This document shows positions 17,801 through 30,723 of a stretch of 64,000 bases of DNA, one piece after another. The notes beneath the pieces were generated by a model. The model did no database searches, was not told the origin of the DNA, and worked only from the letters and a program-made list of their open reading frames with translations. Source of the stretch: Bugula neritina (lineage: Eukaryota > Bryozoa > Gymnolaemata > Cheilostomatida > Bugulidae); contig OZ037766.1 of NCBI GenBank assembly GCA_964035545.1, positions 7,387,722-7,451,721 of the forward strand, given 5' to 3'. Numbering within the stretch: position 1 is the first letter of the stretch; each line of letters opens with the position of its first letter. Position numbers and translations under genes: made by a program.

Positions 17801-20359
17801 TTTAATTTCGGAGTTGTGAATATACGCTTCTAAAGTTGCATCTTATTGCTAAATGGCAGCTGTTACATGATACACAGCGAAATCATGTTGCAGTGATTTG
17901 CTTATCCAATCAGAAATAGCTAAATTATTTTCCCCTGATGAGTTGTAATGCTTTATAACACAATAAAGAAAGGGCAAAGTTACAAGAAAAATTATAAAAC
18001 CATCTACAAACTGTAGCCATAAGTTTGACAACATTACAATGACCATTCGCTACAGGTGCTGCAAGCTGGTGTAGATGTAGATCTTACTCAACTGTATTTT
18101 ATGAACACCACTATGGCGAGTGTCTTCGGAGTGGAGGGTTGCCGGATTACCAGGTGTGGATACACAGGAGAGGATGGTGTTGAGGTATGACAACTCCTAA
18201 AACTAACCAGTATCCGTAAAGCAGGTTTATAGCGAGTAGTTGTGAGCTGGTATACAGTACACTGTAGCTGGTATTGTAATGGCCATATCTAAATGTTTGT
18301 ATAGCACGTATATAATTGTGACCACATTTCATGAGAAGAAATGTTGTATTTTAAATATTGTAAGCTATAATTTCATATATGTTTAATAAACTATATACAC
18401 TTTTATTGTTAACCGTCAAATCAGTTCTTACTCACCCGTTTATTGACTGATGCTCTTAATTTTAAAATTAACTGCATTTGGTGTTTTGATTGTCAGAATT
18501 TAAATTGGCTGGAAATGAAATACAAATACATATGCACAGTTTCAGCTTGTTTTCTAATAAAATCAGGAGTAAATAATTCAACTCTTTATATTGCTATCAT
18601 TTTTAGAAGCACAATTTTAGCAGTAATAACTGTCTTTATAAACCAGCTAAGAGATTCCAGATGGTCGATATCACTGCTTCTTTATGTTGTATTTCCAGTG
18701 ATGTACACGTAGATCACTGGAAATGTTAACAGGTAGGTTATAACATGATGATGTAATTGGATCAATTTAAACTGAAATCTCCATTCTAGATTTCCATACC
18801 TGAAGGCAAAGAGCACCATATAATGGACTGTTTACTCTCCTCCAAGGAAGCTGGTGTGAAGTTGGCTGGGTTGGGGGCGAGGGACAGTCTAAGGCTTGAA
18901 GCTGGTTTGTGTCTCTATGGAAACGACATTGACGAAACTACAACCCCTGTTGAAGCTGCACTCACTTGGCTCATAGGTTTGTTACTCACGTCTTGGTTTA
19001 TTGATCTGTTACTAAGCTTCCTTCCGTGTTATCTGGTTTCCTGACATTACTTTGTAAGTATTAAACTTAGTTTTTGCCTACTTTCTTGCAGGAGTTGGCT
19101 CCTCGTCTTCCTATTCTCATTCTCTATTCTCTCAAAGCATTAGTTTTCCCATTAAATCATTGACTGCTGAGAAACTCTTGATTCGACAAATATATTTATG
19201 TTTATTTTGTTTGAACAGCTAGGAATATAAAGGATAAATGAAATGGTTGAGGCTCACATTTTAGTTTGCTATACGGGTGACACTTCAACCCTCCCTACTC
19301 AGGGATTACTATGACTCTCTGGTTAATTTTTTATGTCTGGCAGTAATAGTTAAAACCTGCCATAAGTTGTGAATGGTGGCCTATTTCAATGTGAGTATAA
19401 GCACTAAGACTAATACAATAACATGCTGTTGTACGTAGAGTGCAACTTCTGTGTGGTGTATATTGCTAGGTAAACGCAGAAGGCAAGATAGCAATTTTCC
19501 AGGATCTGACGTTATACTACAGCAGCTGAAGGAGAAACCTGCAAGAAAGAGAGTTGGTATTATAACTGAGTCTGGCCCACCACCACGTGGTACGTGCTGT
19601 AAACTGCCCACAAAACTAACTGGAAAAAATACCAGGAGTTTATGTTTACTATTCATGCTTCAATTAGGAGCATGCAACTCCGATTTTGTGGTTATTTTCT
19701 ACATTTTTGATGTGGCGGTGGCTCAAATATGTAATATGCATCAACTTTGCCTAACACTGATTGGTTTCCTATTCCTACAGCATTAAATGTACTGAAAATA
19801 GCCTAAGCAGTGCCACAGCACTTTGATATATGCATGCACTTACCAAGTTGTGGTAGTCCATAGGTTATCAATTAGCTCTCTTAGATAGCCCGACACAAAG
19901 CTGTGTAGTTGGGCATTTAAATGGTTCAACCTTGACTTTAAGCAAAATATTTTCTGAATTGGTGTGATATATTATTTTATATCCTATTGTATTGAGCGCT
20001 GTATTTTCATAAATATTGAGAAGACAATTCTATGCATAATGGTGTTTGTAAAAACTGCCTGCATTTAGTAAAGGAAATATCACTACTTGGTATTACCTAA
20101 TCATGTTGAAAGATTTGATAGCAAATTTATTGAATATGCTTTAGCTGGGTCGAAGGTCATAGTTGATGAGAAGGAAGTGGGCAAGATTACCAGCGGCGTA
20201 CCTTCCCCCTCCCTTAAAAAGAACATAGCTATGGCGTACATCCAAACTCATTGCTCTAAGCTAGGAACTGAGGTTATGGTAGAGACCAGAAATAAACTAA
20301 GCAAAGGAGTCATCAGCAGAATGCCATTTGTACCCAGTAACTACTACCTCAAGAAATAG
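14808..20359 (+). CDS. AMT: aminomethyltransferase, mitochondrial (glycine cleavage system T-protein), nine exons
   Basis: Exons: 14808-14873, 15723-15762, 16111-16299, 16507-16655, 17531-17626, 18056-18184, 18790-18976, 19470-19589, 20145-20359. All join in phase to 396 residues, close to the ~400 of animal AMT. All introns are GT-AG; the acceptor of exon 2 and the donor of exon 7 (GTTTGT) are weak. The enzyme takes the aminomethyl group from the lipoyl arm of H-protein, passes the methylene to tetrahydrofolate and releases ammonia in the mitochondrial matrix. The basic, serine-rich first ~30 residues fit a mitochondrial targeting peptide. Family landmarks in order: [33 protein letters not shown] with the conserved acidic pair, [52 protein letters not shown]-like [18 protein letters not shown] and the closing MPFVPSNYY. 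Nothing suggests decay. The gene is tail to tail with SEC61G. Confidence 0.97.
15868..16030 (+). mobile_element. tRNA-derived SINE in AMT intron 2
   Basis: The head resembles a tRNA, with an A-box-like start (gtggtctaggggttagagcg) and a perfect B box gggttcaagcccc. The acceptor arms do not pair and the anticodon stem is poor, so it is not a working tRNA gene. A ~90-bp tail beginning gccattggtgatgctaagaa at 15939 leads to an A-rich end. The tail is shared with the copy near 54451, which shows that this is a dispersed family. Pol III transcription is expected for such heads. Confidence 0.72.
16433..16465. promoter_or_regulatory. three TGACCTTGA motifs in AMT intron 3
   Basis: TGACCTTGA occurs at 16433-16441, 16439-16447 (overlapping) and 16457-16465. 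Its complement TCAAGGTCA is the extended half-site bound by monomeric nuclear receptors of the ERR and FTZ-F1/SF-1 classes. ERR regulates mitochondrial metabolism in animals, so a role in AMT control is plausible but unproven. The block 16445-16472 also forms an inverted repeat (tgaggctc/gagcctca). Confidence 0.4.
17278..17294. mobile_element. possible hAT-type transposon terminus in AMT intron 4
   Basis: CAGAGCTGGGCC resembles the outer end of hAT-superfamily inverted repeats, and actcgagtc-type words follow as in many hAT-derived elements. I found no matching far terminus or 8-bp duplication, so only a fragment can be claimed. The palindrome gggccggccc (17285-17294) is exact. Confidence 0.25.
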
Positions 20360-21353
20360 CCTAATCTATCTCAATCATCTCATAATGTGTCAAGTTGCTT
20401 TATTTTTTTAATATTTTATCCATATATTCGGTGCTTTTTTACTTAATACATTACTGTTTAGTAGCTTTTCAACTACTATGCAAGATTTACACAAAATCTG
20501 ATGGGTTTTTTAATTACCAGCTACTAAAATTTTCTGACATTGGTTTCGAGTAAATGATCTACTAACAATTCTGCTAAGAATTTACCACAGCATCATTATG
20601 CTTATATATTGTTTATTGCCGGTGTCTGACTTTCATATGTATTATATACAAAACATAGAAGTTTTAAAGGCTATACTTTTTATTGTTTTTACAGCTGATA
20701 ATTTTAAAAATAAACACAATCCATCATCGTGTAATAACTTACATAAAATATTTTTAACTGTTTAAAAATTACATCATAACAGATATATAAGACTATAATA
20801 CAGAGATGTTTGGGTACTTCCCCTCCTTTGCCATGTTATCCTCTAAAATGTAAAATATTAACATCAAAGTAATTTGGTGTCAAAGTATGAGAAAACAACT
20901 TCTTAGTTGTTTGGCTGCCAAGTCTATTAATTGGATTTCTTAAATGCAATTTAATCTTGTAATTTAACACAAACTTACAAGACAGAAATTAAATCCGTGA
21001 AATTTTTAAAATTGATAACTTGTCTTGAAAAATTACACAGGGGCTAACTAGAGATAGCATAATATGCTGATACACAGCGTCATATTCATACATGGAGTTG
21101 TGTTCCCTATAGGATTAACTTTCCAAAATTTCAATACCACTATTTGTGGAGTACCTATAGCAGCTTTGCTTTTAACAAATAGGGACTGCAAAGTATTTCA
21201 AACCAAAGAAATTATGCCAAAAATTTGTGCAAGTTACCAAATAACAAAATGGTTTAAATTCCACAGTTCCATTTTTACATTGCTCCAGTATAAAATGCAA
21301 ACTGAACACATTAACTGCATAGACAGAATGATATAGAATGTTGGTTATGCAAC
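20360..21353. other. convergent 3' flanks of AMT and SEC61G
   Basis: This is the shared tail-to-tail interval. An AATAAA at about 20708 could end the AMT transcript. No other gene is seen; a 90-codon frame at 21064-21336 overlaps likely SEC61G 3' UTR and has no known content. Confidence 0.5.
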
Positions 21354-21672
<319 letters not shown>

Positions 21673-22548
21673 CTTGACTTATAATTACTGAAACAGGAAT
21701 TGGTGTGATCAGCAATTGGAATAGTAAATACAAATGTAAATACAAATGCAAATACAGCATATTCACATTGACCAAGTGAGATTCTAGCAAAAAGCTCAAA
21801 CTCAAAATTATTGATTATTTGATTATTAAACATCGTAAGCATCCAGGTTATTTTGATAAAATCAATTACTGTTAATTAAAAGATCATACTTTTTTAGTAG
21901 CATTCACAAAATATATACAAAAAATCTCAACTCAATATACCAGAAAAAATGAATTAAAATATATGTGTTAATAGCACTGATATTGACGTGACCGTGGCAC
22001 ATGAAAAATCTGAAAAAAGAGTTGTCTTCTTTTTTTCTATATTAATATATAGAGCTTGTCGTGAAAATAAAGATTTTTTTAAAAAAATATTGTGACCCTC
22101 TGGTAACTTCCTGAATTTAGAAAATTAGCTCATATATTTCTTTTCATGTGGACAACAGCTCACTTTTTTTTAAATTTATTTTGAAGCTCTTTTCGTAAAA
22201 AATAATCAAAAGTAAAAAATCCAAAATTTTTACAAATTGGTTCGGGGCTTGACGTGAAAGGCATTTGGACGAAGATGTCAAGGTCACCATTAATAAATTT
22301 ATTTCATCACAATTCACAATACTGCACGGAAAGTTAATGAAGTGAGCTGAAAATTAGGTTGCTAGCATATTGAATTTGATATACATTATATTGATTGTTG
22401 CAGTATTATTTTTGAAATTTGTTTTATCAGTTATGTTTAACTTCTTCATAGAGCTGCTGTTAGACTAAGAGTAAGACATAATATTAGCAACAATGATAAT
22501 ATTAATAATAATATTTTATTATTTATATTAAATTAAAATTATTATTAA

Positions 22549-23000
22549 ATTCACGGTGAAGTATCACTATCACTATGAGTATGAGTATCGTATAAATTAA
22601 TTATGAGTATGAGTATCACTATGACATTAACTCAATCAATGATTGACTATTACTATGAATATGAATATGGCTTCTAATTCTTGTAACTTTTGACTATGAC
22701 GATGCTGATACTGATAATCACTGCCAGCCCAAGTCTCATACTCATAGTGATACTATTAGTATTAATAATTAGTATTACTATTAGTACAACTACTAGTATT
22801 ACTCATAGTTCTGATAATGATGCAGATGATAGTTTTAAAAGTTCTACTTCTACTTTTATAGTAAGCTAGATTGTATATGTTGAGCTCTACTCATTTTTTA
22901 CTACTAATTTGCTAATACTAATACTAATAGTAATAGTAATACTAATAATAGTTATAGTTGTTATAATGATAGTAATACTAATAGTAATAATAACTATTTC
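22549..23000. repeat. imperfect hexamer microsatellites (atgagt / attagt / actaat)
   Basis: Three clusters (about 22560-22660, 22735-22810 and 22908-22990) repeat tatgag, tattag and actaat words in both orientations. They are the same sequence family as the array at 13037-13590. Confidence 0.7.
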
Positions 23001-23726
23001 AATTTGATAATTTATGTTTTATAACAGCATTATCGCTTATCATTTACATTGGTTCATAATATGCTTATTTTAATTTTGCTTTGTGTGTTTTGTCATGTTG
23101 TAAATTTAAGTTCGTATGGTTATTTAATGAACTAGAGAACTAGCCAAATGTTATGTAACGGTTGCAGTAATTTACTATAAACTCAGTGAAATTTAAAACC
23201 TAATTGATATTACTATGACATTGATTGTACAGAGGTAGCTAAAATATACATTAAATTACCAATAATTTTAATTCGCCAATACACTATGAGTAGAACAATC
23301 AAATGCAATGATAGAAAATTAATTAGTCATAGCAGCCCGTTGCTTGAGGAACATTGAGCTACAGGTCTAAAATGATGTAGTTTTGTGATCCCTTATATAA
23401 CAAAATAATCTTTTCAAACTGGTTTAATACTTTTATTATAAACACGCTTATCAAAGTAACATGTTTTTGATGTATATTCTATTAAAAAAGCAATCACATC
23501 AGGTTTTCAATTTGTATGTTGTACAAAGTTTATTATGGTGACAAGTTACTAAATTATATGGTTCAGCTTTGTAAAGTAAAGCTGATAAAATAAAAACAAT
23601 TATGTGATTGTTTTACTGCTATATGTTAAATTTAAATGAGTTGAATAATATCCTAGTGCAGTGAATTAGATATTTTTTTAGCCTTGGTACACCTGTTTGT
23701 TATAGGCTAACATTCCACCAATAGAA
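23001..23726. other. non-coding AT-rich DNA
   Basis: No gene, RNA or repeat family that I can support. Confidence 0.45.
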
Positions 23727-25003
23727 GAATGGTGCAAGTAGAAGAAATTTCAGGCGCAGAAAGCTAAGGAGCAGTCAGAATGCTGCCAGAGTTGTGAAGA
23801 GGCACTTGAAAAAGCTGAATTTCAATAATGACATGAAATTCGTAACAGATCACCCTGGTGTATTTGAACTGACATGGCCAGCAGAGTTCTCGAAGTCACA
23901 TACAACAGCTATTTACATCATCATGGTTAGCTTAAATTTAATTCCTATATCAGTCTCTAATATATAGTTTGATATCTGCTGTAAATTTGCTTAAGGAGCA
24001 TACACATAACCAAAACTGAGTTACACTATAGTATTTGTTCTTGAATATATTTACCAAGATAAGTAGATTTGCTAATTCATTAACAGTAAAATTATAATGA
24101 TACAACAATTTTTCTTTTAGATGATTCAATCAATAACACAAGACACTACAACATGGTTTTGCAGTTATAGAGTATTAATTTTCTGGCTCTTTCCAAATCT
24201 TCATAGAAGGCAAAGAAAACCACCGTCAGCTTGCCTTTATAACTGAGTGCAAGCTTCTTCCACCTACAGATGATGATAAACAATTTGCTGATGTGGAACT
24301 TTCTAATTTTGTTTACAATGAAGATAGATTATAGGACATTATTCTTTATGTAAAGATTGTCAAGTTTTGTTATAATTAAGAACAGTTTTAGTTTCAATAA
24401 ATCAGTTCAACATTATGGACATCATTGCACAAACATTTTAATCTTTACTACCTACAAAGGTATCTGATGGACTACTTGAAAATACAAAACTATGCTCCAG
24501 ATACACAATGAACTGACCAGCAAAGTTAAAATGAGTTGGAGATGTAGAACATAATATCTTGTTCAAGGCTTTTCCCTGCTGTTGGAACCTTCTACTTCAG
24601 AACACTGAATTGAACAAACATATGTAGATATATAAAACTTTGCAAACAATGATAATGTGAAATTAGTTGCTAAGTATTACATTGCTAATAAATACAGCAT
24701 TGTGTAATGTTTTATTTAATTTTTTTTGAGCCATTTGATCTATAGGCCTGCATAGTATTTACTATATTATAACTAATAAATTGCAGACACATTATGTCAG
24801 ACCAGTTTCCATTTAAATAGAATCGTGTAGGCTATCAAATTTGTAGAAGTAAAAAACCGAATTCTTATTGAGTAAAATACTTGCCTTTTTTTCATGATGC
24901 CTCTACTGCTAAAAAGAGAAGTTTTTATCAATACAGCTCCATCAATCTGTATCCTGATGAAGCTAGTAGTTTAGGAACATTTGTGGCGGGGAGTGTAGGC
25001 TGA
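23727..25003 (+). pseudogene. possible decayed gene or unidentified exons
   Basis: Three protein-like open stretches lie on the same strand. The first, ~23726-23925, reads through KRHLKKLNFNNDMKFVTDHP and ELTWPAEFSKSH and ends at a possible donor ATG|GTTAGC. The second, 24179-24334, contains EGKENHRQLAFITECKLLPP and stops at 24332. An AATAAA lies at 24396, and a T-rich acceptor (TTTTCTTTTAG) lies at 24110-24120. The third, 24867-25003, contains FYQYSSINLYPDEASSLGTF. Stops and frame changes between them prevent one clean reading. I do not recognise the protein. A decayed gene or transposon is the best guess; real small exons are possible. Confidence 0.3.
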
Positions 25004-25999
25004 GCTGCAGTATAGGAAGAACCCCAACATATGTAATCTATTCAGCACATTATATGTATATTTATTCAAAAAAGAATTTAGAAAACGCTTTATGAAGCAT
25101 GAACAAAGTAAAAATTAATGCTGGTGAAAGTAATATTATTACACCCATTAGAATTACTAGCAGCTATAGCATTAAAATTATGTATTTTCATAAAAATGTG
25201 TCTAATTTATGCTACAAAGTTATTACTGCCAAAGGTTACAAAATTTACCAGTCACATTCATGCAGCTGGCGGAGAATAACTAACTTTCACATGCAATAAA
25301 TACAATTAGTAGCTCAATCTAAAACTAATGCGCTATTAAATGTTAGGAGTATAAGTTATAGTTATTCTAAGGAATAATTGCAAAAAAGTTACTTAGAGGA
25401 ATTTAACTCTTATTATAATGTAATTATCTTCCAAGATATATTACAACATCACTACTTGGATGCATACAATGTCATATTTATATTGGCATCAACATAATTT
25501 TCAATAATTTCCAATCTATTAACTTGAGCATTATGATTGTGATTATTTTATAAATAAGGCGATGATTAGGCACTGTTGGTATTTTGGTTCAATTTATTAA
25601 TAGCTGTAACAGGCAGAGTTGTAAATATAATGGATATATCAAAATTCCAATGGGTATAGTACTCTAACACAACATTGATACTAATAATTGTAGCCACTTA
25701 CTCTTAGAGTTAGTGAATAATGATACAGTCATAACAATCTGAATTTCAATCAGAATTAGAGATAGGCTGACTGCTTTATAATATTATAGTTATGTCAAAT
25801 TGAATTTATTCACTATAACTATACAATTTATGATTATAATTATAAATTAAAATAATTTAAATATTATATAATATATTGATAATTATTGGAATCATAATTA
25901 TATTTATTGTTATGATCATTATGATTATAATTATTTAATATTATCTTTGTTTGTATTTAAAGTTGTTCCTTAAATTTAAAGTTGTTTAAATTTTATAAA

Positions 26000-27480
26000 T
26001 TTATTATAATTATATTACTGTATAAGTATTGCTATTAGTATTAGTATAATTAAATTATTATAATTTATATTTTATTATTTATATTATTATTTATTTTACT
26101 TTTTATTTTAAGACCAGCAGTTCAAATTAATACTTGTGTCGTTTGTTTTATATTATAACTTACAAGTATAACTATTAACATAATAATTTTACATTTGTTA
26201 TTAGTATTACTATGAATATAAATATTTATATTAATATAAATATAGCTATTGGTATAACTTATACTTATAGTTATAACTAATATTATAAGTAATAGTTTCG
26301 AAACTGATTCTGCTCCGTAACTGATACTGTCATATGATTATGATTATCATTATGACTGATAATAGTATTAATAAATATAACCATTGAATATTATTAATAA
26401 TAGTTCACCAATAGGCGACAGTCATAGACTTAGAGTTAGAGTGAGAGTCATAGACATACTCATAGTCATAGTGATAGACTAGTGATACTCATAGTCATAC
26501 TGATACTGTGATTTAGTTTCACTGATTCAGTTACAAATTTTAAAACTTGGTTTTACGTAGACAACTACTAACCTATAATTCATCACAAAACGGTTGAAAA
26601 TCATCATTTACTGCATATTTAAGAGTAATTTTCTGGTAGTGTGGTCGACATGATAATTGAAATTAAAATAGGGAAAATAATTATTTTGTGATTTACAGCA
26701 AGTTACAAACTAGCGAAATGGAATAGTCCATTTGAAAACAGTCAAATTAGTTACCTTTCTTGATGTTGCGTAGCTAACGTTAGTTATTAGTAGCCGCCCG
26801 AAGAGTAACATTCATGTGATTTGAACTACGAATAACGAGAATCTGTGACAAACCCGCTTCTTAATAACTTTACGCGATATAAACTCACGCTACAATAGGG
26901 CTATTTTGCCATCCCCACGTCAGAATAGGACACGGAGGGCACGCTCGCGGGCAAGTCTGGGCAAGTCCAAGACACCTAATATGACCACTTTTACTTACAT
27001 TTTTGTAGTGTTTTCGTATAAGAAATTGGATAAAATGCTGATAAAACAGTTGAAAAGCATGCAAACTTTTGCTCAAATGTAATAAATAACCTGGAAGCTT
27101 ACCGCCTTTAATATTAGTATTACGATTATAAAATGATCATAAAGTCAGAGTCACCATCACTTAATCTTATGCTTCTAGTTGTACATATACTTATAGAGTT
27201 GTACTTATAGAGTTATACTTATAGTAATAGTAATGTTATACTTATAGTTGTAACATAAATTAAAACTCTTAGTATTACTCTATTAGTATTAGTATTACTT
27301 AGTCTTATATTTATAATTTTAATTTATAGTTATAAGTTAAGTTGCAACTTATTCATAATTTATTAGTATAAGTATTACTATTATTAATACTAATACTAAT
27401 AGTAATACTGAGTATTAGTACTAGTAGTACTAGTACTAGTAGTAGTATAAGTATCTGTATTACTATTACTATTAGTATTA
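26000..27480. repeat. scattered hexamer-type microsatellite tracts
   Basis: Tracts near 26020-26050, 26400-26520 (gtcatagtgatag words) and 27105-27480 (tattag, acttatag and actaat words, flipping orientation near 27390) belong to the same family as those at 13037 and 22549. Between 26750 and 26960 the G+C is locally higher; a minus-strand ATG frame there (from about 26813) ends in a donor-like GTAACT at 26753, but I cannot support a gene. Confidence 0.55.
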
Positions 27481-27585
27481 CTGAAAAAAATTAATTAAAT
27501 TAGATTAAAACACTTGAAATATTCAAATGATAAACTAAAATATAACAAATAAAACGTGTGAGGCCAAACTTGAATTTGAAGGTAA

Positions 27586-27799
27586 AATAAAAATAGTTGT
27601 TTTTAAAATTTATGCTTATGTTTGAGTTGAAAACGCTAAAAGCCTTATGTGACTGCGTGGCCATGTAATGGCTTGGCGTGGAGCCAATATGATCTATTAA
27701 CCCTTTGCGTGGAGCTTCGTGGAGCCACGCAACAACACTAAATTTATAACGTTTTCAACTCAAAGATAAGCATAAAATTTAAAAACAACTATTTTTATT
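27586..27799. mobile_element. foldback element with 50-bp inverted arms
   Basis: Arms 27586-27635 and 27750-27799 are inverted copies matching at 48 of 50 positions. The 114-bp centre contains a further 8-bp stem (TGCGTGGC/GCCACGCA, 27654-27661 with 27724-27731) and three close copies of CGTGGAGC. It has no coding capacity and looks like a foldback or MITE-type element. I could not identify a clear target duplication. Confidence 0.75.
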
Positions 27800-28286
27800 G
27801 ATAAAATAAATTTTAATAACATAAATTCAAAAGTAATGTATTTTTATGCAAATCAAAAAGCACGCACCATGGAGTTGTCCTCTTTGTCATATTTTTCTTA
27901 AATTTGTTATCATCTGCTCTGTTGAGAGAGGATATATTCTAAATTGGTGGTCAAAAGTATAATACTGTATTATATAATTAAAATAATATGCTACTTGCAT
28001 ACATTGAATATATCCAATAATTACATCATCCTAATCAATTTTATTAAACAATAAACTTGTCATTACTTTATTCAAGGAATTGAGATCAATTCTTGCATTG
28101 ACTGCTATTAATATACTATATTATAATAATGTATTACAATTAAAATTAACTGGTTAGAAGCCAAAATGTTTGGTAAATAAAATACTGTATTCAAATCCTA
28201 TAATCTAATCTTACAAGTACCGATATATCTTTGGGTGTGTTCTCATAATGCTAACCTCATGAATGTGCATCTTTGGCTTGAATTAA

Positions 28287-29058
28287 AGGATTGCTCTATC
28301 TTGTCTAATAAATGGCCATTTAGGTCAAACACACATAATATTGTGTTTTTCTAAGCATGCATTGACAAAAAGCATTTGACCAAAGGTAGAAAAAGTTAGT
28401 TGAAGTTGAGGGTGTAGATTGGTAACAGCCAAAACGCCGATTTTGAAATGAGCTGAGAAATGTGACGTAACAGCGCCAGCATTCCTGCTGGTCACGTGAC
28501 TATACAAATGAATAACTATAGAAATATGACTGTGAGATGTGATCTTTCAGCTCGTAATTTGTATATTTATAGAAGTGCAAATATGAATTATCTCAATCTA
28601 TAGTTTTTTGACATGTTAAATAACATGTATGTGATAACATTAGGCCATATTTTGCTTGTAAACATAGAAAAAAGCTTTGCAAAAACATGCATTCTTTAGG
28701 ATGAATGCCTGCGATCGATCTAAACTAGGTCAGATTGTGCAATATTACGGGCGGGCGCACCAAAGCTGACCTATATAGCGCACTGTAACTGCTTGAGCGT
28801 TATTGGTTGATGTTGCGCTCAGCAACCTTGAATACTAGCGTTATAGTTAGCACGTGCAGCATAGTTACTGGCGTTCACACGTCACGTATTAGGCTATTCT
28901 TTTTCATGGCTGAAAATTTTACCTCCCTCAAAATTGGAATTTTGAAAAGCTGTTTTCTAGGCATATATCCCTTTGCAAAGTCACAATTGTTTGCATACAC
29001 ATTAGATTATAGTTCATAATTATAATGTGATTGTAATAAACTAAGATAGAGCAATCCT
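28287..29058. mobile_element. TTAA-flanked MITE, 772 bp, 16-bp terminal inverted repeats
   Basis: The ends are AGGATTGCTCTATCTT (28287-28302) and its exact complement (29043-29058). Each is flanked by TTAA (28283-28286 and 29059-29062), the target duplication typical of piggyBac-type transposases. There is no transposase frame inside; the longest is 70 codons. The interior has islands of higher G+C and CACGTGAC/CACGTG words. It is best read as a non-autonomous DNA transposon; superfamily assignment rests on TTAA alone. Confidence 0.75.
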
Positions 29059-29062
29059 TTAA

Positions 29063-30641
29063 GTTACTTGTAGTATAACATAATGAATAATATATAGCCT
29101 ATATTAAAAGATATGCTTTAGATTGAATCAAAGCCTATCATTATTTATGTATTGCGTCCCGATATAACTAGTGCAGCTGGCATGCCAAGGTTGTACAGAT
29201 AAACACAGGGTCATCAAGTGAGTAATACAATCAAAATAAATTAATGGTTTGCATTAAAAGTGAAAACCTGCTGCGTAACAGCTCAGTGTAGACAAGGTAA
29301 TAAAATACTACAGATGGTTTTTATTAACACAGGTTATAACGCACTTGCATGTATTTTGTAATCAACCCTAGAACTTTTTTAATTTCTATCTACTAGGTAT
29401 ATGCCCCAGGAAGTATGTATCAATGTTTTAGTGTGTCATAAAATATTACCTAAAATTAAAGCAAAACAAAGGATATTTTTGTTTACATGTAGTTTTATGA
29501 ATAAAAATAAACACTGATATCTAGGTAAATTAAATATATTATATTATAAGGTGTAGACATAATTGGGACTTATGGTCATTGATTGTGTAATTAAGTTAAT
29601 TTTGACATCTGTATACAAATGCTAAGCAGCTAAAAATATGCAATAAAGTACCTGAAAATATTCAGAAAAGTTACCTAAATCCAAAATTCCTGTTCAGTTA
29701 AGGCGCTTGTAGACTGCATCACGAAGCAGCTTGCCACACAATATGACGTTAAAACAAGGCACTTCTCTAAAGTACCTTACCAGGCTCGGGAATAAGAATG
29801 CGACACATTAGGAATTATCTACTACTAAAGTGTCAAATGGTATATTATTTGGTTTTAGCTACACGAATTATTAGATGTATTTACTGTTTGTTGTATAATA
29901 TGTCATATAGTTGTACGACTTATAAAAGCCAAATATTTTAAGTTGGCACATTTTTAAGGCGACATTTCCCAAGGTATTTGCCGCCAATGAATGCAATCTA
30001 TTAGGTGCAAATACTAATGAGATTAAAGAAAGCTTGCAATCTGAGATGCTAAAAGCTGTTTCTTTAAATTAAGAACTTATGCTATATATTATGCTCCATA
30101 ATACTGTAGACCAATGACCCAAAACTGTAGACCACACAAATTTAAATTACAATTCATAGAAGAATTTCTAGCTGGGTAGTTTCATTTGTTTTTTCATTTA
30201 GCAGCATATAATAAAATATAGCCTGTGTTTTAATCATCTAAGCCAAAATTGGTGACTAATCTAAATGCTGCAGCAGCAAAGAATAAGAGTAGGCCTAATA
30301 GTAAAAATTAGTATCAGCTCTGTAGTACTTATAAGCATACTGAGCCCAACAAAAATGTTGTCAGCAAATGAACGGTGCATACACAATGTTAGTTGCAAAA
30401 ATTTATTATTAAATGTTATGCTCCGGCATAGGCTACTACCCTGAAGTTGCATTTAGCTAATAGCCAAGATGTCTGTAAATAATTTAATACTGAATAAACG
30501 TAATGTGTTGGGGAGTTTGTAAATCAAATTTTCGAGTTGTTTATTATATAGGTTACTTGAATGTGTAATTTATCCTGAGAAAGTTTCATTCAGTAATTTT
30601 CTCTACTTAGCAATTAAAACTCTTTGAATAATTAGTTTTAC
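29063..30641. other. non-coding AT-rich DNA
   Basis: No gene supported. A minus-strand frame starting MCRILIPEP near 29809 ends at a donor-like GTAAGG, but it is too short to claim. Confidence 0.4.
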
Positions 30642-30723
30642 CTGTAATATGAGTTGTGTTTCGAAGTCTGTTAGGTGCAGTAAGAAGAATGATGAGGAAG
30701 CCCGTATAATAAATAGACCACAT
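30642..30723 (-). other. candidate signal-peptide or membrane exon
   Basis: On the minus strand an ATG at 30723 opens MWSIYYTGFLIILLTAPNRL and runs 82 nt to a donor ACAG|GTAAAAC. The hydrophobic run and small residues before APNR look like a signal peptide or membrane anchor. An acceptor-like CACCACCAG lies just upstream, so it could also be an internal exon. No partner exon was found. Confidence 0.25.
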
